DNA of 64,000 nt from CAUZIZ01 sp965218775 (lineage in GTDB: Bacteria > Acidobacteriota > UBA6911 > RPQK01 > JAJDTT01). Made by a program: the position numbers and the translations under genes. This document shows, piece by piece, positions 38,738 through 48,534 of this stretch. The notes below the pieces were generated by a model that worked only from the letters and a program-made list of their open reading frames with translations, was not told where the DNA came from and did not search any database. Location: assembly GCA_965218775.1 (NCBI GenBank), contig CBDCLS010000005.1:248001-312000 (forward strand). Reading direction: 5' to 3'. Position 1 is the first letter of the stretch; every line of letters starts with the position of its first letter.

Positions 38738-39769
38738 TCATGACAGCTGTCCTCCGCGCCAGGCCTGGATATAGTTTGCACAGAAGTCATCGTGTCCCAG
38801 GAGCATCTCTTGGGCCAGACGCACTGGCTCCTGGTCGGTGTCCAGCCCTAGTATCGCTCCAATCTTGCTCTGAACCGGGTCGATGATTCCCGTATCAATC
38901 CCGGCTGCGATGGACAAGTTGATGAAAGTATCGTTGATCAGCTTGCGGCTAGGCAGTCCGAAAGAGACATTGCTGAGTCCACCTGTGATATGAACCTCGG
39001 ATCCATAGGTTTTTCTTACTGCCCTGACGGCATCGAGGAAGTGAAGGCCATACTCCCCGGCCACCGAAATAGGAAAGACCAGACAATCGATGGTGACATC
39101 GCTCAGGGGAAGGTCATGGGTACGCACTGCCTCCATCACAACATTGACGTTTGCCACGCGCTCTGCATCATCCTCGGGCATGCCGTCGCTGCCCGAAGCT
39201 GTGACGATCACCCGTGCATTGTTTGACTTGACCAGTTCCAGTGTCTCCAAGCGCTCCAGTGCCACCGAGTTGATCATGGGGCGCCCCGAGCGTCCATCGT
39301 ACACTTCCAGCCCCGCCGCTATGATGTCAGGGTTGGACGAATCTATGCTGGGAGGAATCGGCGACGCCTCCTGGACCGTCTGAACCAACCAGGCCATGGC
39401 TGGCTTCTGAATCTCGAGGTCGTAGGACACCTCATCCACATTGAGGTCGAGAAAGTGGGCTCCGGCCTCACACTGCCGCCTGATCTCAAAGTGAATGTAG
39501 TCCCGACCCTCGGCACGCTCCTCCGGGTCGTCATCGAGGCCCTTGAGGATCGCTATCATGAAGTGCTTGAGGTGGCCCTGCTCGTAGGCCTGGGTCTTCT
39601 TGAAACTCTCCGGCACGTGCAGGTAGCGGGTCTGACCCTCCTCATCCTTGAAGACCACGGCCTCGGTCCCGTCTTCGAGCGTGGTGGCACGCTTGCCGTT
39701 GCGAAGAACCACCCGCGTTGCATGGATGTTCTCACCAATGATTGTGAAATCTTCTGGATGCTTGATCAT
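38738..39769 (-). CDS. Methyltetrahydrofolate:corrinoid methyltransferase (AcsE/MtgA-like, pterin-binding)
   Basis: A 343-aa TIM-barrel protein of the dihydropteroate-synthase-like methyltransferase family. Visible: IGENIH at the start, AHFLDLNVDEV, SIDSSNPDIIAAGL and HITGGLSNVSFGLPSRKLIN (the conserved Asn near pterin N5). It moves methyl between methyl-THF and the corrinoid protein and so joins the cluster to MetF/MetV. Not a folate-synthesis DHPS: the neighbours and the GGLSNVSFG block argue against it. Confidence 0.92.
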   Translation of the reverse strand: MIKHPEDFTIIGENIHATRVVLRNGKRATTLEDGTEAVVFKDEEGQTRYLHVPESFKKTQAYEQGHLKHFMIAILKGLDDDPEERAEGRDYIHFEIRRQCEAGAHFLDLNVDEVSYDLEIQKPAMAWLVQTVQEASPIPPSIDSSNPDIIAAGLEVYDGRSGRPMINSVALERLETLELVKSNNARVIVTASGSDGMPEDDAERVANVNVVMEAVRTHDLPLSDVTIDCLVFPISVAGEYGLHFLDAVRAVRKTYGSEVHITGGLSNVSFGLPSRKLINDTFINLSIAAGIDTGIIDPVQSKIGAILGLDTDQEPVRLAQEMLLGHDDFCANYIQAWRGGQLS

Positions 39770-39826
39770 AGGGCCAATTCGACGCTCAAAATTGAGCGTA
39801 AAAGGGGTTGGTCGGGGTCGTCCCGA

Positions 39827-40864
39827 TCAGTTGGCGTGGTCTCGGCACCAATCTTTGACCGCCTTGGGAATCTCCAAGAGATTCTCCAACTTGGTAGCCA
39901 GAGGAATGGCACACTCCGGCGAAATCATGTCGACGCCCGCCTCCATACAAGCGTAGACCGCCTGACGAACCTCCTCGGGACCTCGGGCGTAGAGGAGTTC
40001 GGGGTTGTTCAGATTGCCGACCAGGCGAATCCGTCCATCCGCAATCTCCATCGCCTTCTTGGGATCATTCTTCGAGTCGAAATGGAAGCAGGCCATGCCG
40101 GTCTGGGCAATGTAATCCAGACGATCCAAAGTGGCGCCACAGATGTGGAGGATGAGGGGACAGGGAATGCGCTCCTCCATTTCCTTGTGTAGTTCGAGCA
40201 AGAACTTCCGGTAATACTCGCCGCTGACCAGATCACCGGTTGCGTGGTCGGGAAAAGTGAGAGCGTCCGCCCCCGCATCGATCTGAGCCTTGGCAAAAAC
40301 GACCGAAATCTCCTTGAGACGGTCCAGACACCGCATGGTCTTTGCCGGGTCGTCGATCGACATGAGGAGGAAGCTCTCGACGCCGAAGACGTGATAGGCC
40401 AGTGTCCAGGGTCCCATGGCTTTGCCAATGATGGCGACCTCATCGCCGTACTCTTTTCTGAGGCTTTCCAGCGCCTTCAAAACGCAGAGATTGTCTGGAT
40501 GAGTCAGGAAGTCTTTGGGAATGTGGACGTCCTCTGGTTCCTGCCAGATGGGATGGTACATCCTAACCGTGGGCCAATTGTCCTTGACTTCCCACTGCAT
40601 CTCACAGCCTAGCGCCGACGACTCCTGGATGATGGTGAAGACCGGCATGATACTGTCGTATCCCAGCTCGGTGTAGCCGGTGGCGGCTAGCCGGGCGTTC
40701 AACTCGGGGTCACGGCAAGCGTCAGGAAAAGGAGCATCCACCAGATCCATCAACTCGACGGTGGCTACGTTGGTCGGATTCGAAACTGGAGGCCGGTCCA
40801 CAGGCTTCCCGGCCAAGGCGTTCAGCACCCTTTCCCTGGGCTTCATGGTCTCAACAAAGGCCAT
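39827..40864 (-). CDS. MtaA-like zinc methyltransferase (UroD superfamily)
   Basis: A 345-aa UroD-fold protein. It carries His240-x-Cys242 (HICG) and Cys318 (SPEC), the zinc ligands of methylcobamide:CoM-type methyltransferases, and therefore is not a heme-pathway decarboxylase. It probably transfers methyl between the corrinoid protein and a small methyl donor or acceptor; O-methyl aromatics, methanol, or a thiol are all possible. Head-to-tail with the DHPS-type gene, 57 nt apart. Confidence 0.87.
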   Translation of the reverse strand: MAFVETMKPRERVLNALAGKPVDRPPVSNPTNVATVELMDLVDAPFPDACRDPELNARLAATGYTELGYDSIMPVFTIIQESSALGCEMQWEVKDNWPTVRMYHPIWQEPEDVHIPKDFLTHPDNLCVLKALESLRKEYGDEVAIIGKAMGPWTLAYHVFGVESFLLMSIDDPAKTMRCLDRLKEISVVFAKAQIDAGADALTFPDHATGDLVSGEYYRKFLLELHKEMEERIPCPLILHICGATLDRLDYIAQTGMACFHFDSKNDPKKAMEIADGRIRLVGNLNNPELLYARGPEEVRQAVYACMEAGVDMISPECAIPLATKLENLLEIPKAVKDWCRDHAN

Positions 40865-40873
40865 CAGTCTCTC

Positions 40874-41551
40874 CTAGATGGGCGAGAATCCCGCCGTCCC
40901 GGTAGTGAGCTGTCCCCGCATCGCGGAAGCCTCCAGCATATCCTCTACCGCTGAGATATTGCGTGCATAAGGAAACAGAACCCGAAGCAGTGAGTCGTGC
41001 CGCTGGCCACAGGGGAATGACACCAAGTTATCTCCCACCTTTTCCATTTCTCCGTAGCGGACGAAACCGGCAACGATCGCGCGGAGGCGCAGGGGAACAT
41101 TGGGAGCTTCTCCTTCCGCGGACACCTCGTAAACCCATCGATCTTCCTGCTGTTCACCAGAGACCTTCAACGTCAGCTTCGTCTTGGTGTCCTTTATCGA
41201 CATCTCGCCAGACGCCAAAGTGTGATCCGGTGGCTTCTCCACTGCCAGCGCAGAAAGGAACTTGGCCGGTCTGACGTGCAGATGGCCGCAAGCGAAACGG
41301 GCCTGGTTATGGGTGGATTCAACGGCCACCAATCCTCCGAGTCGAATCAACTGGTCCCGAATGCTCCGAATACGGTCCTTAACACCTGCCTTGCTGCTAA
41401 AGGTCCACACCGTGATGATATTGTCTTTGACGTAGAGTGCCACGGTGATGGAATGAAAGTGAGGATCCATCGGTATCAATTCCAGACACTGCCCATACTG
41501 TTCGATAACCGCCTTGATATGGGGCGTGTCGCCCGACCTGTTTTCTACCAT
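40874..41551 (-). CDS. Unknown protein heading the corrinoid C1 cluster
   Basis: 225 aa, cytoplasmic. It ends 9 nt before the MtaA-like gene starts and so appears to be the first gene of the operon. A conserved-looking N-terminal alpha/beta part (ITVALYVKDNIITVWTFSSK) is followed by a beta-rich part. It has a single Cys-Gly-His (ACGHLHV) and a late FPCGQRH, a possible metal site. Function not recognised; it may select the methyl donor or regulate the cluster. Confidence 0.7.
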   Translation of the reverse strand: MVENRSGDTPHIKAVIEQYGQCLELIPMDPHFHSITVALYVKDNIITVWTFSSKAGVKDRIRSIRDQLIRLGGLVAVESTHNQARFACGHLHVRPAKFLSALAVEKPPDHTLASGEMSIKDTKTKLTLKVSGEQQEDRWVYEVSAEGEAPNVPLRLRAIVAGFVRYGEMEKVGDNLVSFPCGQRHDSLLRVLFPYARNISAVEDMLEASAMRGQLTTGTAGFSPI

Positions 41552-41749
41552 GGTTAAAGGACTCCGACCGCCCGGAATTGACTGGCTGATCGCAGCATCA
41601 GGCTACACCAGGGGAGGAAAACTGTAAAGATCCGAGAACGGGACTGAATCTTGCCATCAGCTGCTCAGTCTTTCGCGGCCAGCGAAAAGCGAGGGGACTG
41701 ACCGGAAAGGGCAAGGGCGAGAGAAGGAATAGGGTGTCGCGAAACGGCT

Positions 41750-43192
41750 TCAGACCAAGATCGGGGAAATCACTTCGCCATGGACGTCGGTGAGGCTTAC
41801 GTCGCGTCCGCCGAAGCGGTAGGTCAGCCGCTTGTGATCCAGGCCCAGAAGGTGAAGGATGGTGGCGTGTAGGTCGTGTACCGTGGTGACGTTCTCTACC
41901 GCGTGCTTTCCGATTTCGTCGGTCGTGCCGTACAGGGTACCGCCTTTGATGCCGCCACCCGCCATCCAGATGGTGAAGGCGGTTTCCAGGTGATCGCGTC
42001 CATCCCCGTCAACGGTACCCGTGTCCGGAGTGCGACCAAATTCGGTGCCCCAGATGAGGAGCGTCTCCTCGAAGAGGCCGCGAGCCTTGAGATCCTTCAT
42101 CAGCGCCGCGACCGCCTGATCGGTTACCCTGGCGTTGGCTTCGTGTCCCTCCTTCAGCTTGGTGTGCTGATCCCAGGTGCCGTTGTTTTGACCAAAGAGG
42201 ACGGGACAAGTGATCTCGACGAACCGGACCCCCGACTCCAACAGACGGCGGGCACGAAGACACTGCAGACTATACAACCGCTGGTTCTCGTCAGATGTCT
42301 CCAGACCGTAGAGTCTCTTGGTCGCCTTGCTCTCCTTATCCAGGTCCAGAACATCCGGTACCAACGACTGCATCCGGTAGGCCATCTCATAATTGCGGAT
42401 TGCCGACTCAACCGCGTCATTTTGTCCTGCGGCGGCAAGGAATTCCTGATCCTGGTCCAAAAGGGCTTCCAGCTTGGTCCGTTGAATCTGCTCCGGGTCG
42501 GCCGCCTCAATATTCTCGATTGGTTTCCCATCGGCCTTCATGGGTAGGGCCTGGTGGGTCGCCGGCAAGAACCCGTTGGAGAAATTCTCGAGACCTCCCG
42601 GGATGCTGGCCCCTGTGTGCAAGAGCACGTAGCCGGGAAGGTTCCGGTTCTCGCTGCCCAGGGCGTAGGTAATCCAAGAGCCGAGACTCGGGTAGCCTCC
42701 GACATTTCGTCCTGTATGGAACAAGATGTTCCCTCTGGGATGCAGCGGAAATTCGGAGACCATGGATCGGACCACTGCCAGGTCATCCACGCAGCTGGCG
42801 ATGTGAGGCAGCAACTCACTGACCGCGATTCCAGACTTCCCATACTTCTCGAATGACCAGGGACTCCGGGTAAAGGTCCGGGTGCCGTCACCCGAGAGTT
42901 GACCATGGAGCTCAGCCAACTTGGGCTTGGGGTCGAAGGTGTCCATATGAGAGACGCCGCCCGGCATGAAGCAGAGGATGACGTTCTTGACCTTCGGCGG
43001 GAAGTGGGGTTTTAAAGGCCCGGATAGACCTGCGTAGGCCGGATCCGCCATCAGAGCCGACAGGGCCGTGATGCCGAAGCCGTTCGCCGTCTGCCGCAAC
43101 AGCTCTCGCCGGGTAACCGGAGCGCCAACGCAGCCGGGACAACTATTTGCTTCGGTCCCATGGCGGAGATTCGATTTACTCGTCGGTCTCAT
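41750..43192 (-). CDS. DUF1501 family secreted protein
   Basis: A 480-aa protein with a twin-arginine export signal (VTRRELLRQ then GFGITALSALMADPAYA). The DUF1501 (alkaline-phosphatase-fold, sulfatase-like) hallmarks appear: VILCFMPGGVSHMDTFDPKP near residue 80, GTEFGRTPD, and the end VHDLHATILHLLGLDHKRLTYRFGGRD. Such genes always pair with PSD1 genes as here: the start overlaps the DUF1553 stop by 4 nt. A role in sulfated or carbohydrate substrate use has been suggested for these pairs; not shown. Confidence 0.92.
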   Translation of the reverse strand: MRPTSKSNLRHGTEANSCPGCVGAPVTRRELLRQTANGFGITALSALMADPAYAGLSGPLKPHFPPKVKNVILCFMPGGVSHMDTFDPKPKLAELHGQLSGDGTRTFTRSPWSFEKYGKSGIAVSELLPHIASCVDDLAVVRSMVSEFPLHPRGNILFHTGRNVGGYPSLGSWITYALGSENRNLPGYVLLHTGASIPGGLENFSNGFLPATHQALPMKADGKPIENIEAADPEQIQRTKLEALLDQDQEFLAAAGQNDAVESAIRNYEMAYRMQSLVPDVLDLDKESKATKRLYGLETSDENQRLYSLQCLRARRLLESGVRFVEITCPVLFGQNNGTWDQHTKLKEGHEANARVTDQAVAALMKDLKARGLFEETLLIWGTEFGRTPDTGTVDGDGRDHLETAFTIWMAGGGIKGGTLYGTTDEIGKHAVENVTTVHDLHATILHLLGLDHKRLTYRFGGRDVSLTDVHGEVISPILV

Positions 43193-46100
43193 CGTAAGTA
43201 AATAAATTCCTTGAGATTAAAGATGCAGTGAGCGACATCCTGCCAAATGATTCTACTCTGGAGGATACGCTTTTCTGGGATTTGGCGCAAGCTCGCCAGC
43301 TCCCCTGCCAGGGACACAAACCGTTCTTGTTCATGGGCTTCGGCCGGACGACCCAAGGCTCCTTGAAACATGGTGTCGATCCGGGACTCCATACTCGCTT
43401 CGCCGGCGCCGAGGAGTTGATCCGCCCAGCGTGCGGCCTGCTCGGTGACGAAGGGATCATTCAGTAGCGCCAAGGCCTGGGAGGGAACGTTGGTAACGTC
43501 TCGCCGTCCCCGAACCACAGAGGGGATAGGAAAATCGAACAGCTCCAGGAATCGAGGCCCTTCCATTCGCGTCACCTTGAGATAGAGGCTGCGCCTGCCG
43601 TTGCCATCCAACGGCCCCGAGAGAAGTTTACGGTAGTCCTTGGCTGCCGGCCGGAAGGGCTGGATACTGGGTCCGTAGAGGTTGAGGTTGATCTGGCCCG
43701 AGGTGAACAAAATCGAGTCGCGGATCGTCTCCGCCGCCAAGCGGCGTACCGGGTAGTGGTGCAGCAGACGATTCTGGGGATCCACCTGGACCGCCTGGGA
43801 CGAGATCTGGCTCGACTGTTGGAAGCTCTGGGTAAGGACCAGAGACCGGATCAGTTTCTTGATGGACCAGCCCTTCCTCACGAATTCAAGCGCTAACGAA
43901 TCGAGCAGGCGAGGGTGGGATGGCGCCTCTCCAAAGCGTCCAAAATCGTCGACCGTTGCCACGATGCCGCGGCCGAATAGATGGTGCCACACGCGGTTGA
44001 CCAAGACTCGCGCCGTCAACGGATTATCCGGCGAGGCCACCAGCTCGGCCAAGGCCCGCCTTCCACTGCCGGAAGTATCGAATCGGTCCTCTCCCCCATT
44101 TATCAGCGTGAGGTAGCGGCGGGGAGCCGGTTTCCCGGGGCTTTTGGCACTGCCTCGCAGCAAGACCGGAAAATCGTAGCCCGGGTCAAGATCCGCCATT
44201 GAATTGATCACTTGTGGTCGGGCTAGACGCGCTTCGATCTCTCGATAGCGACTCACTAGTGCAGCCAGGCGCGGACTCAGATCGCTGGAGTTATCCAGGA
44301 GTCCTCTTTGAACCAGCCAATCAACCCACTTCAAATCGCCTTCGTCAGCGCGACCCTCGGTCCAGGCCACGACGGCTTTGCGGCAGACTTCGGCGTAGCG
44401 AAGCGCCACCTCTTCAGCATTCTCAGGGGTCGATCCCCGAAAGAGCCGCAAGAGGTGCGCCAGGTCCTCTCGGGGAGACTCCTCGACGTCGTGTAGAACT
44501 GCACGGGTGATCCCGAAATAGGATCCAGGCGTTTGCAGCATTTCGGGCTTAAAATCCATGAGCCTTCCGGGCCGATCCGGCAGACGCGGATTGTCGTGTT
44601 TACTCACCAACTCCACATAGAAGGGAAGATCCTTCTCTTCATGTTTGTTGGGGATCTTGACCCAAGAGAGCGAGTCGCTGTCGAGAACGATGTAGTTCTC
44701 TCCCAGCATGCAGTTGTCGACGATACCTCGCCATGCCGCCAGTTGCCCCCCTACGACGCGCAGGCTCACAAACTTCTTATCCTTGGGTATGTAGGGAGAG
44801 CGGATCGCACCGTTGAGCCTGCTGGAAAGCAAATGGCTGAACATTCCTGCTGGGTAGACACCTCTCACCAGTTCGCGAGCCGTTGTCGACAGGGCAAAAT
44901 CTCCACCGACGGAGAGTCCTTCCAGCCCCAGGCCGTCGCGATGCCAATCAGCTACTGCGGCGGCGATGGGGATGTAGTTCTCGCGGTTGAAGGCGTCCCG
45001 CGAGCGCTTCTCGTCCTGGTAGCGAGCCTCTTCCCTCTTCCATGCCGCAGCCAACCCATCGTCTCCAGGCCCGGTTTCACAGGCGATCGCGGCCCAGGGA
45101 AAAAGCGGACTCTCCAGATCGCGGCTCTCGGCTTCAAGTGCCCGCCACCAGCGTCGGAGCCTCTCCCGTTCGGGACCCGACCGCAGGTCGGGCCCGCCGC
45201 CACTACTGAGACGAACCTCATGGGCGGCCAGAAGATAGGCAGGAATGTCATCCACCTGGACACTCCATTGCGAGGCCAGCTCCTGCTGGATCAAGGGTTT
45301 CAACTGCTGCAAGGACGCCATCAGATCCCGATGTATCTTGCCCGTGTCCAGCGTTCGCGTGACCTGTCGCGAGCTGGTCAGAATTCCGTATAGAGCGTAG
45401 TAATCTTCCGTGGGAATGGGATCGAGTTTGTGATCGTGACAACGAGCACAGGCCACCGTCAGCCCCTGAAAGCCCCGGGTCAGGGTGTCGATCTGGTTGT
45501 CCACGACGTCGGTCCGGATTTCCCGGAACTTGACACAGTCGTCATGCCCCATCTCCCCGAACCGAAAAAAGGCGGCACCGATCAGCGACTCGTTGATTTC
45601 CTCCTCCTGATTGACCCGAGGGTTGGGCAGCAGATCTCCTGCGATGTGCTCCCGGATAAACCGATCGTAGGGCAGATCCTGGTTGAACGCCCGGATTAGG
45701 TAATCACGATAGCGCCACGCCCCCATCACCTCGTAGTTCCATTCGTAGCCGTAGGTCTCGCCGAAACGGACGACATCCATCCAGCGACGTGCCCAGTGCT
45801 CGCCGAACTGACTCGAGGCAAGCAAGCGATCGACGAACGCTTCATAGGCTGCCATGGAGGGATCGGCAACGAGCTTATCGACGGATTCCGGATCCGGTGG
45901 AAGTCCAATTAAGGAAAAGCTGAGTCGACGAGCAAGCGCACGTGGGTCTGCCCTGTTTGCCGGCTCCAGCCCGGCTTGCTTGAGCTTGGATAGGACGAAT
46001 CGATCGGTGGTCTTCTTGGACCAATCCGGACGCTCGACCGAGGGTGCGGAGCTGTCGCGCATCGGCTGGTACGCCCAGTGCTCCCTTAGAATGCGCTCGT

Positions 46101-46530
46101 AGAAGTCCCCTTCATCTGCCTCAGCCGTCGGATTGGCCTCTGGCCAGGGTGCCCCCATCAGGATCCACCGCTCCAAGTCCGCCACTTGTGATTCGGGCAG
46201 CTTGGTCCCCAGCGGCATCTTGAATTCCTGATGAAGAACCGCTCGAAACAACAGACTCTCTTGTGGGTTTCCAGGGATTAGAGAGGGTCCTCTCGTACCC
46301 CCTTCGAGCATTGCCGCTCTGGAGTCAAGGCGCAGTGAAGAGAGCTGTTCCTCGGGTCCATGGCAGGAGTAGCACTTATCGGCCAAGAGGGGCCGGATCT
46401 GCTTCTCGAAAAACTCGATCGTTTCCGGGGAAACCGCTTCCTTGGTGGCAACAGATCCTGCCGCAAGCGCTGGCAGTAGCGCCAGGATCATCAGAGTGAC
46501 AAAGAAGTGAAGAGCCATTGAGCGTTTCAT
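43189..46530 (-). CDS. PSD1/DUF1549-DUF1553 protein with Planctomycete cytochrome C domain
   Basis: About 1113 aa. Signal peptide, then PSCyt1 heme domain (CYSCHGPEE near residue 55), DUF1549 (residues about 140-400) and the DUF1553 C-terminal domain with HHLFGRGIVATVDDFGRFGEAPSHP and PVRRLAAETIRDSIL. A c-type heme and export are therefore expected. I start at ATG 46530 (MKRSMALHF), with GGAGGG upstream; a longer in-frame start adds 34 residues. It is translationally coupled to DUF1501. Together the pair is typical of Planctomycetes, Verrucomicrobia and some Acidobacteria. Confidence 0.92.
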   Translation of the reverse strand: MKRSMALHFFVTLMILALLPALAAGSVATKEAVSPETIEFFEKQIRPLLADKCYSCHGPEEQLSSLRLDSRAAMLEGGTRGPSLIPGNPQESLLFRAVLHQEFKMPLGTKLPESQVADLERWILMGAPWPEANPTAEADEGDFYERILREHWAYQPMRDSSAPSVERPDWSKKTTDRFVLSKLKQAGLEPANRADPRALARRLSFSLIGLPPDPESVDKLVADPSMAAYEAFVDRLLASSQFGEHWARRWMDVVRFGETYGYEWNYEVMGAWRYRDYLIRAFNQDLPYDRFIREHIAGDLLPNPRVNQEEEINESLIGAAFFRFGEMGHDDCVKFREIRTDVVDNQIDTLTRGFQGLTVACARCHDHKLDPIPTEDYYALYGILTSSRQVTRTLDTGKIHRDLMASLQQLKPLIQQELASQWSVQVDDIPAYLLAAHEVRLSSGGGPDLRSGPERERLRRWWRALEAESRDLESPLFPWAAIACETGPGDDGLAAAWKREEARYQDEKRSRDAFNRENYIPIAAAVADWHRDGLGLEGLSVGGDFALSTTARELVRGVYPAGMFSHLLSSRLNGAIRSPYIPKDKKFVSLRVVGGQLAAWRGIVDNCMLGENYIVLDSDSLSWVKIPNKHEEKDLPFYVELVSKHDNPRLPDRPGRLMDFKPEMLQTPGSYFGITRAVLHDVEESPREDLAHLLRLFRGSTPENAEEVALRYAEVCRKAVVAWTEGRADEGDLKWVDWLVQRGLLDNSSDLSPRLAALVSRYREIEARLARPQVINSMADLDPGYDFPVLLRGSAKSPGKPAPRRYLTLINGGEDRFDTSGSGRRALAELVASPDNPLTARVLVNRVWHHLFGRGIVATVDDFGRFGEAPSHPRLLDSLALEFVRKGWSIKKLIRSLVLTQSFQQSSQISSQAVQVDPQNRLLHHYPVRRLAAETIRDSILFTSGQINLNLYGPSIQPFRPAAKDYRKLLSGPLDGNGRRSLYLKVTRMEGPRFLELFDFPIPSVVRGRRDVTNVPSQALALLNDPFVTEQAARWADQLLGAGEASMESRIDTMFQGALGRPAEAHEQERFVSLAGELASLRQIPEKRILQSRIIWQDVAHCIFNLKEFIYLR

Positions 46531-46634
46531 GTTGCCATCACCCTCCGACTTCCTAGTGGCTTTGGCCTCCAAGCCGTAGTCTTTTTTCTCCCTTCGAGCC
46601 CTTGGCTCGACCCACGGCGGCCAGGAGGCCACCG

Positions 46635-48368
46635 CTACGGTGCCGGTGGTGGCGATTGCGAATCCAATCCTACCATTCCCTCGCTTCGGAAGCCGAAGAC
46701 CTTGGCATTATAGAGCTGGAAACGAAGTCTTACTGTTTTTCCCGCCAGGCTGGACAGCTCAGGGTTCCCTTCCCAAGACACCGGGGCCCAGAGATGATCC
46801 CCCACGATATCTCGTGAGCGGAGCGGCGGTCGATCCGGCTCGCTCTCGACGATCAACTCGACCCGTACCGAACCAGAGCGCCCCCCAGTGCGGAGGTTCA
46901 GCTCCAGTTTCTTACCGCCATAATTGAACCGGTGCGTCGTGAACTCGCCCTGCTGCTGTGCCTCGATTCCTGCTAGACGGCCGTCCTCCCAACTTGCCCA
47001 GCCGATGCCCCGGGGCCATTTCTGATGGGTTTCGAACTTCACCCGCCACCATTCATTGTGCGACCAGCTCGAACCGACCATGGGAACGGCGACGCGTCCA
47101 TCCGGGAGAATTACCAGCGAAGGTACTGCGTATATCGAGCCACCATTCCAATCCCCTGGCCCGCCCAATTCCAACACCGGATCTCGACTGACCCAGTTCC
47201 AGGCGATCCCATCGACGCTGCTAGCCAACCGGATATCAACCAGACTGGTGTCGCGGTGATAAACGGACGTCAGCATCAGATGCGCCTTTTCAGCTCCTGG
47301 GTAGGAAATGTAGGTATTGCTGTAGAAATCGTCCGAGGGCGACTCCTGGGGTCCTGGCGTCAGGACTAGTGTCGGGTGCGGCCAGCGCCTGAAATCCGCC
47401 GTCTCGGCTCGGGCGATGCTGCGTCGGCGGGGGTAGTTCTGTCGGGTAAAGAGTACATATTTCTCGAGCTTCTGGTCGAAATAGATGCTGGGGCCGCCAT
47501 CATTGTTGTAGTAGGAGTCCCATAGAGGCTTGGGCAGTCTTTTCCAATGGATACCGTCGGGCGAGACGGCCGCTCCCAGAATCCCACCCATTCTCTTCGC
47601 CTCGGGTCGATAGGTGCGGATGTTGGTGAGGCCAGCTACCTTGTAACGCTCCTCCTCGGGGGCGTTGGGATCCAGGAAAACGTGGCCCGTAATTCCCTGA
47701 AGTCCGCTCAGAGAAATGACGTTATTGTCACGGCTTCCCTCAAATTCCACGATCCCAAGAGAGGGTCTTTGCCAGTTGAAGCCGTCTGAGGACTCGGCAT
47801 AGCAGACCCCGCTTCCCCCTCCCTCAGAGCCCAGTTTCAAGCGTCCATCGGGTGCCACCACGGCTCTATCGCGCACGGTCCAGGAACAGCCGTACCAGAG
47901 GCGATAGCGATTGCCTTCCTGAATCACCGATAGGGGACCAGCTCCGGCCTTCTCCCAGGGTCGCTCAGACTGCAGCCAGGGGCCCACCAACTGCCCTTTC
48001 TCGATCTTGATCTTGACCCCGCTAGGGGAGTTAACCCGTTTCGGCGACCGCTCGCCCTTCTCCACCTGCATCGTTACTTTGTAGTAATCGTTGACCTTCT
48101 CGATCAGTCTCTGGTCCTTCTGGCTGACATGATCAAGATTCACTGGGAAGATGGCGTTTCCGGCGTCAACCTTGGACCAATTAGTGAAAAGGTGGGTCAC
48201 CATATGGGATGAGCCGGCCCTGGGCAACGAGTTCAACATGAAGAGCATGAGACCCAAAAGAACAATGGCGCGCCCTGGTCGTTTCCAGCGCGGTGCCTTC
48301 TGACTCGGAGGTCTCCGACTCGCTAGCTTGGGAAGACAATCTAGACGAAGAGGCATGAGTTGCAACAT
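46635..48368 (-). CDS. Secreted beta-propeller protein, glycoside-hydrolase-like
   Basis: About 577 aa with a hydrophobic N-terminal segment (AIVLLGLMLFMLNSLPRAG), so exported. The body shows repeated W-x-R-W/YR-x-D-WYG and SSDGFNWQRP, SPDGIHWKRLP, SSVDGIAWNW-like blades, which recall the five-bladed propellers of GH43/GH32/GH117 enzymes. A C-terminal beta-sandwich follows. Catalytic residues cannot be assigned. The start ATG 48368 is uncertain; an upstream ATG at 48542 would overlap the divergent phosphatase gene. Lies next to the PSD1 pair, so sugar use is plausible. Confidence 0.72.
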   Translation of the reverse strand: MLQLMPLRLDCLPKLASRRPPSQKAPRWKRPGRAIVLLGLMLFMLNSLPRAGSSHMVTHLFTNWSKVDAGNAIFPVNLDHVSQKDQRLIEKVNDYYKVTMQVEKGERSPKRVNSPSGVKIKIEKGQLVGPWLQSERPWEKAGAGPLSVIQEGNRYRLWYGCSWTVRDRAVVAPDGRLKLGSEGGGSGVCYAESSDGFNWQRPSLGIVEFEGSRDNNVISLSGLQGITGHVFLDPNAPEEERYKVAGLTNIRTYRPEAKRMGGILGAAVSPDGIHWKRLPKPLWDSYYNNDGGPSIYFDQKLEKYVLFTRQNYPRRRSIARAETADFRRWPHPTLVLTPGPQESPSDDFYSNTYISYPGAEKAHLMLTSVYHRDTSLVDIRLASSVDGIAWNWVSRDPVLELGGPGDWNGGSIYAVPSLVILPDGRVAVPMVGSSWSHNEWWRVKFETHQKWPRGIGWASWEDGRLAGIEAQQQGEFTTHRFNYGGKKLELNLRTGGRSGSVRVELIVESEPDRPPLRSRDIVGDHLWAPVSWEGNPELSSLAGKTVRLRFQLYNAKVFGFRSEGMVGLDSQSPPPAP

Positions 48369-48534
48369 GTGGTTACCTACAAGGTTGTACGCATTCCTGC
48401 CTATCTGAGCGCATGACACTCCATCTGTCAACCGACCCTGAGGTGTCCGAGATGTCCCGCTTCGCCCCAGTGCCCGTTGACACCTGTCAGTCGCTTGGAT
48501 AACCTCCAGAGAACTATCTAAGAACCAGCTAAGG

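Noticed and set aside
39827..40864. Uroporphyrinogen decarboxylase of heme synthesis
   Set aside because: Zinc ligands HxC and C and corrinoid neighbours point to an MtaA-like methyltransferase.
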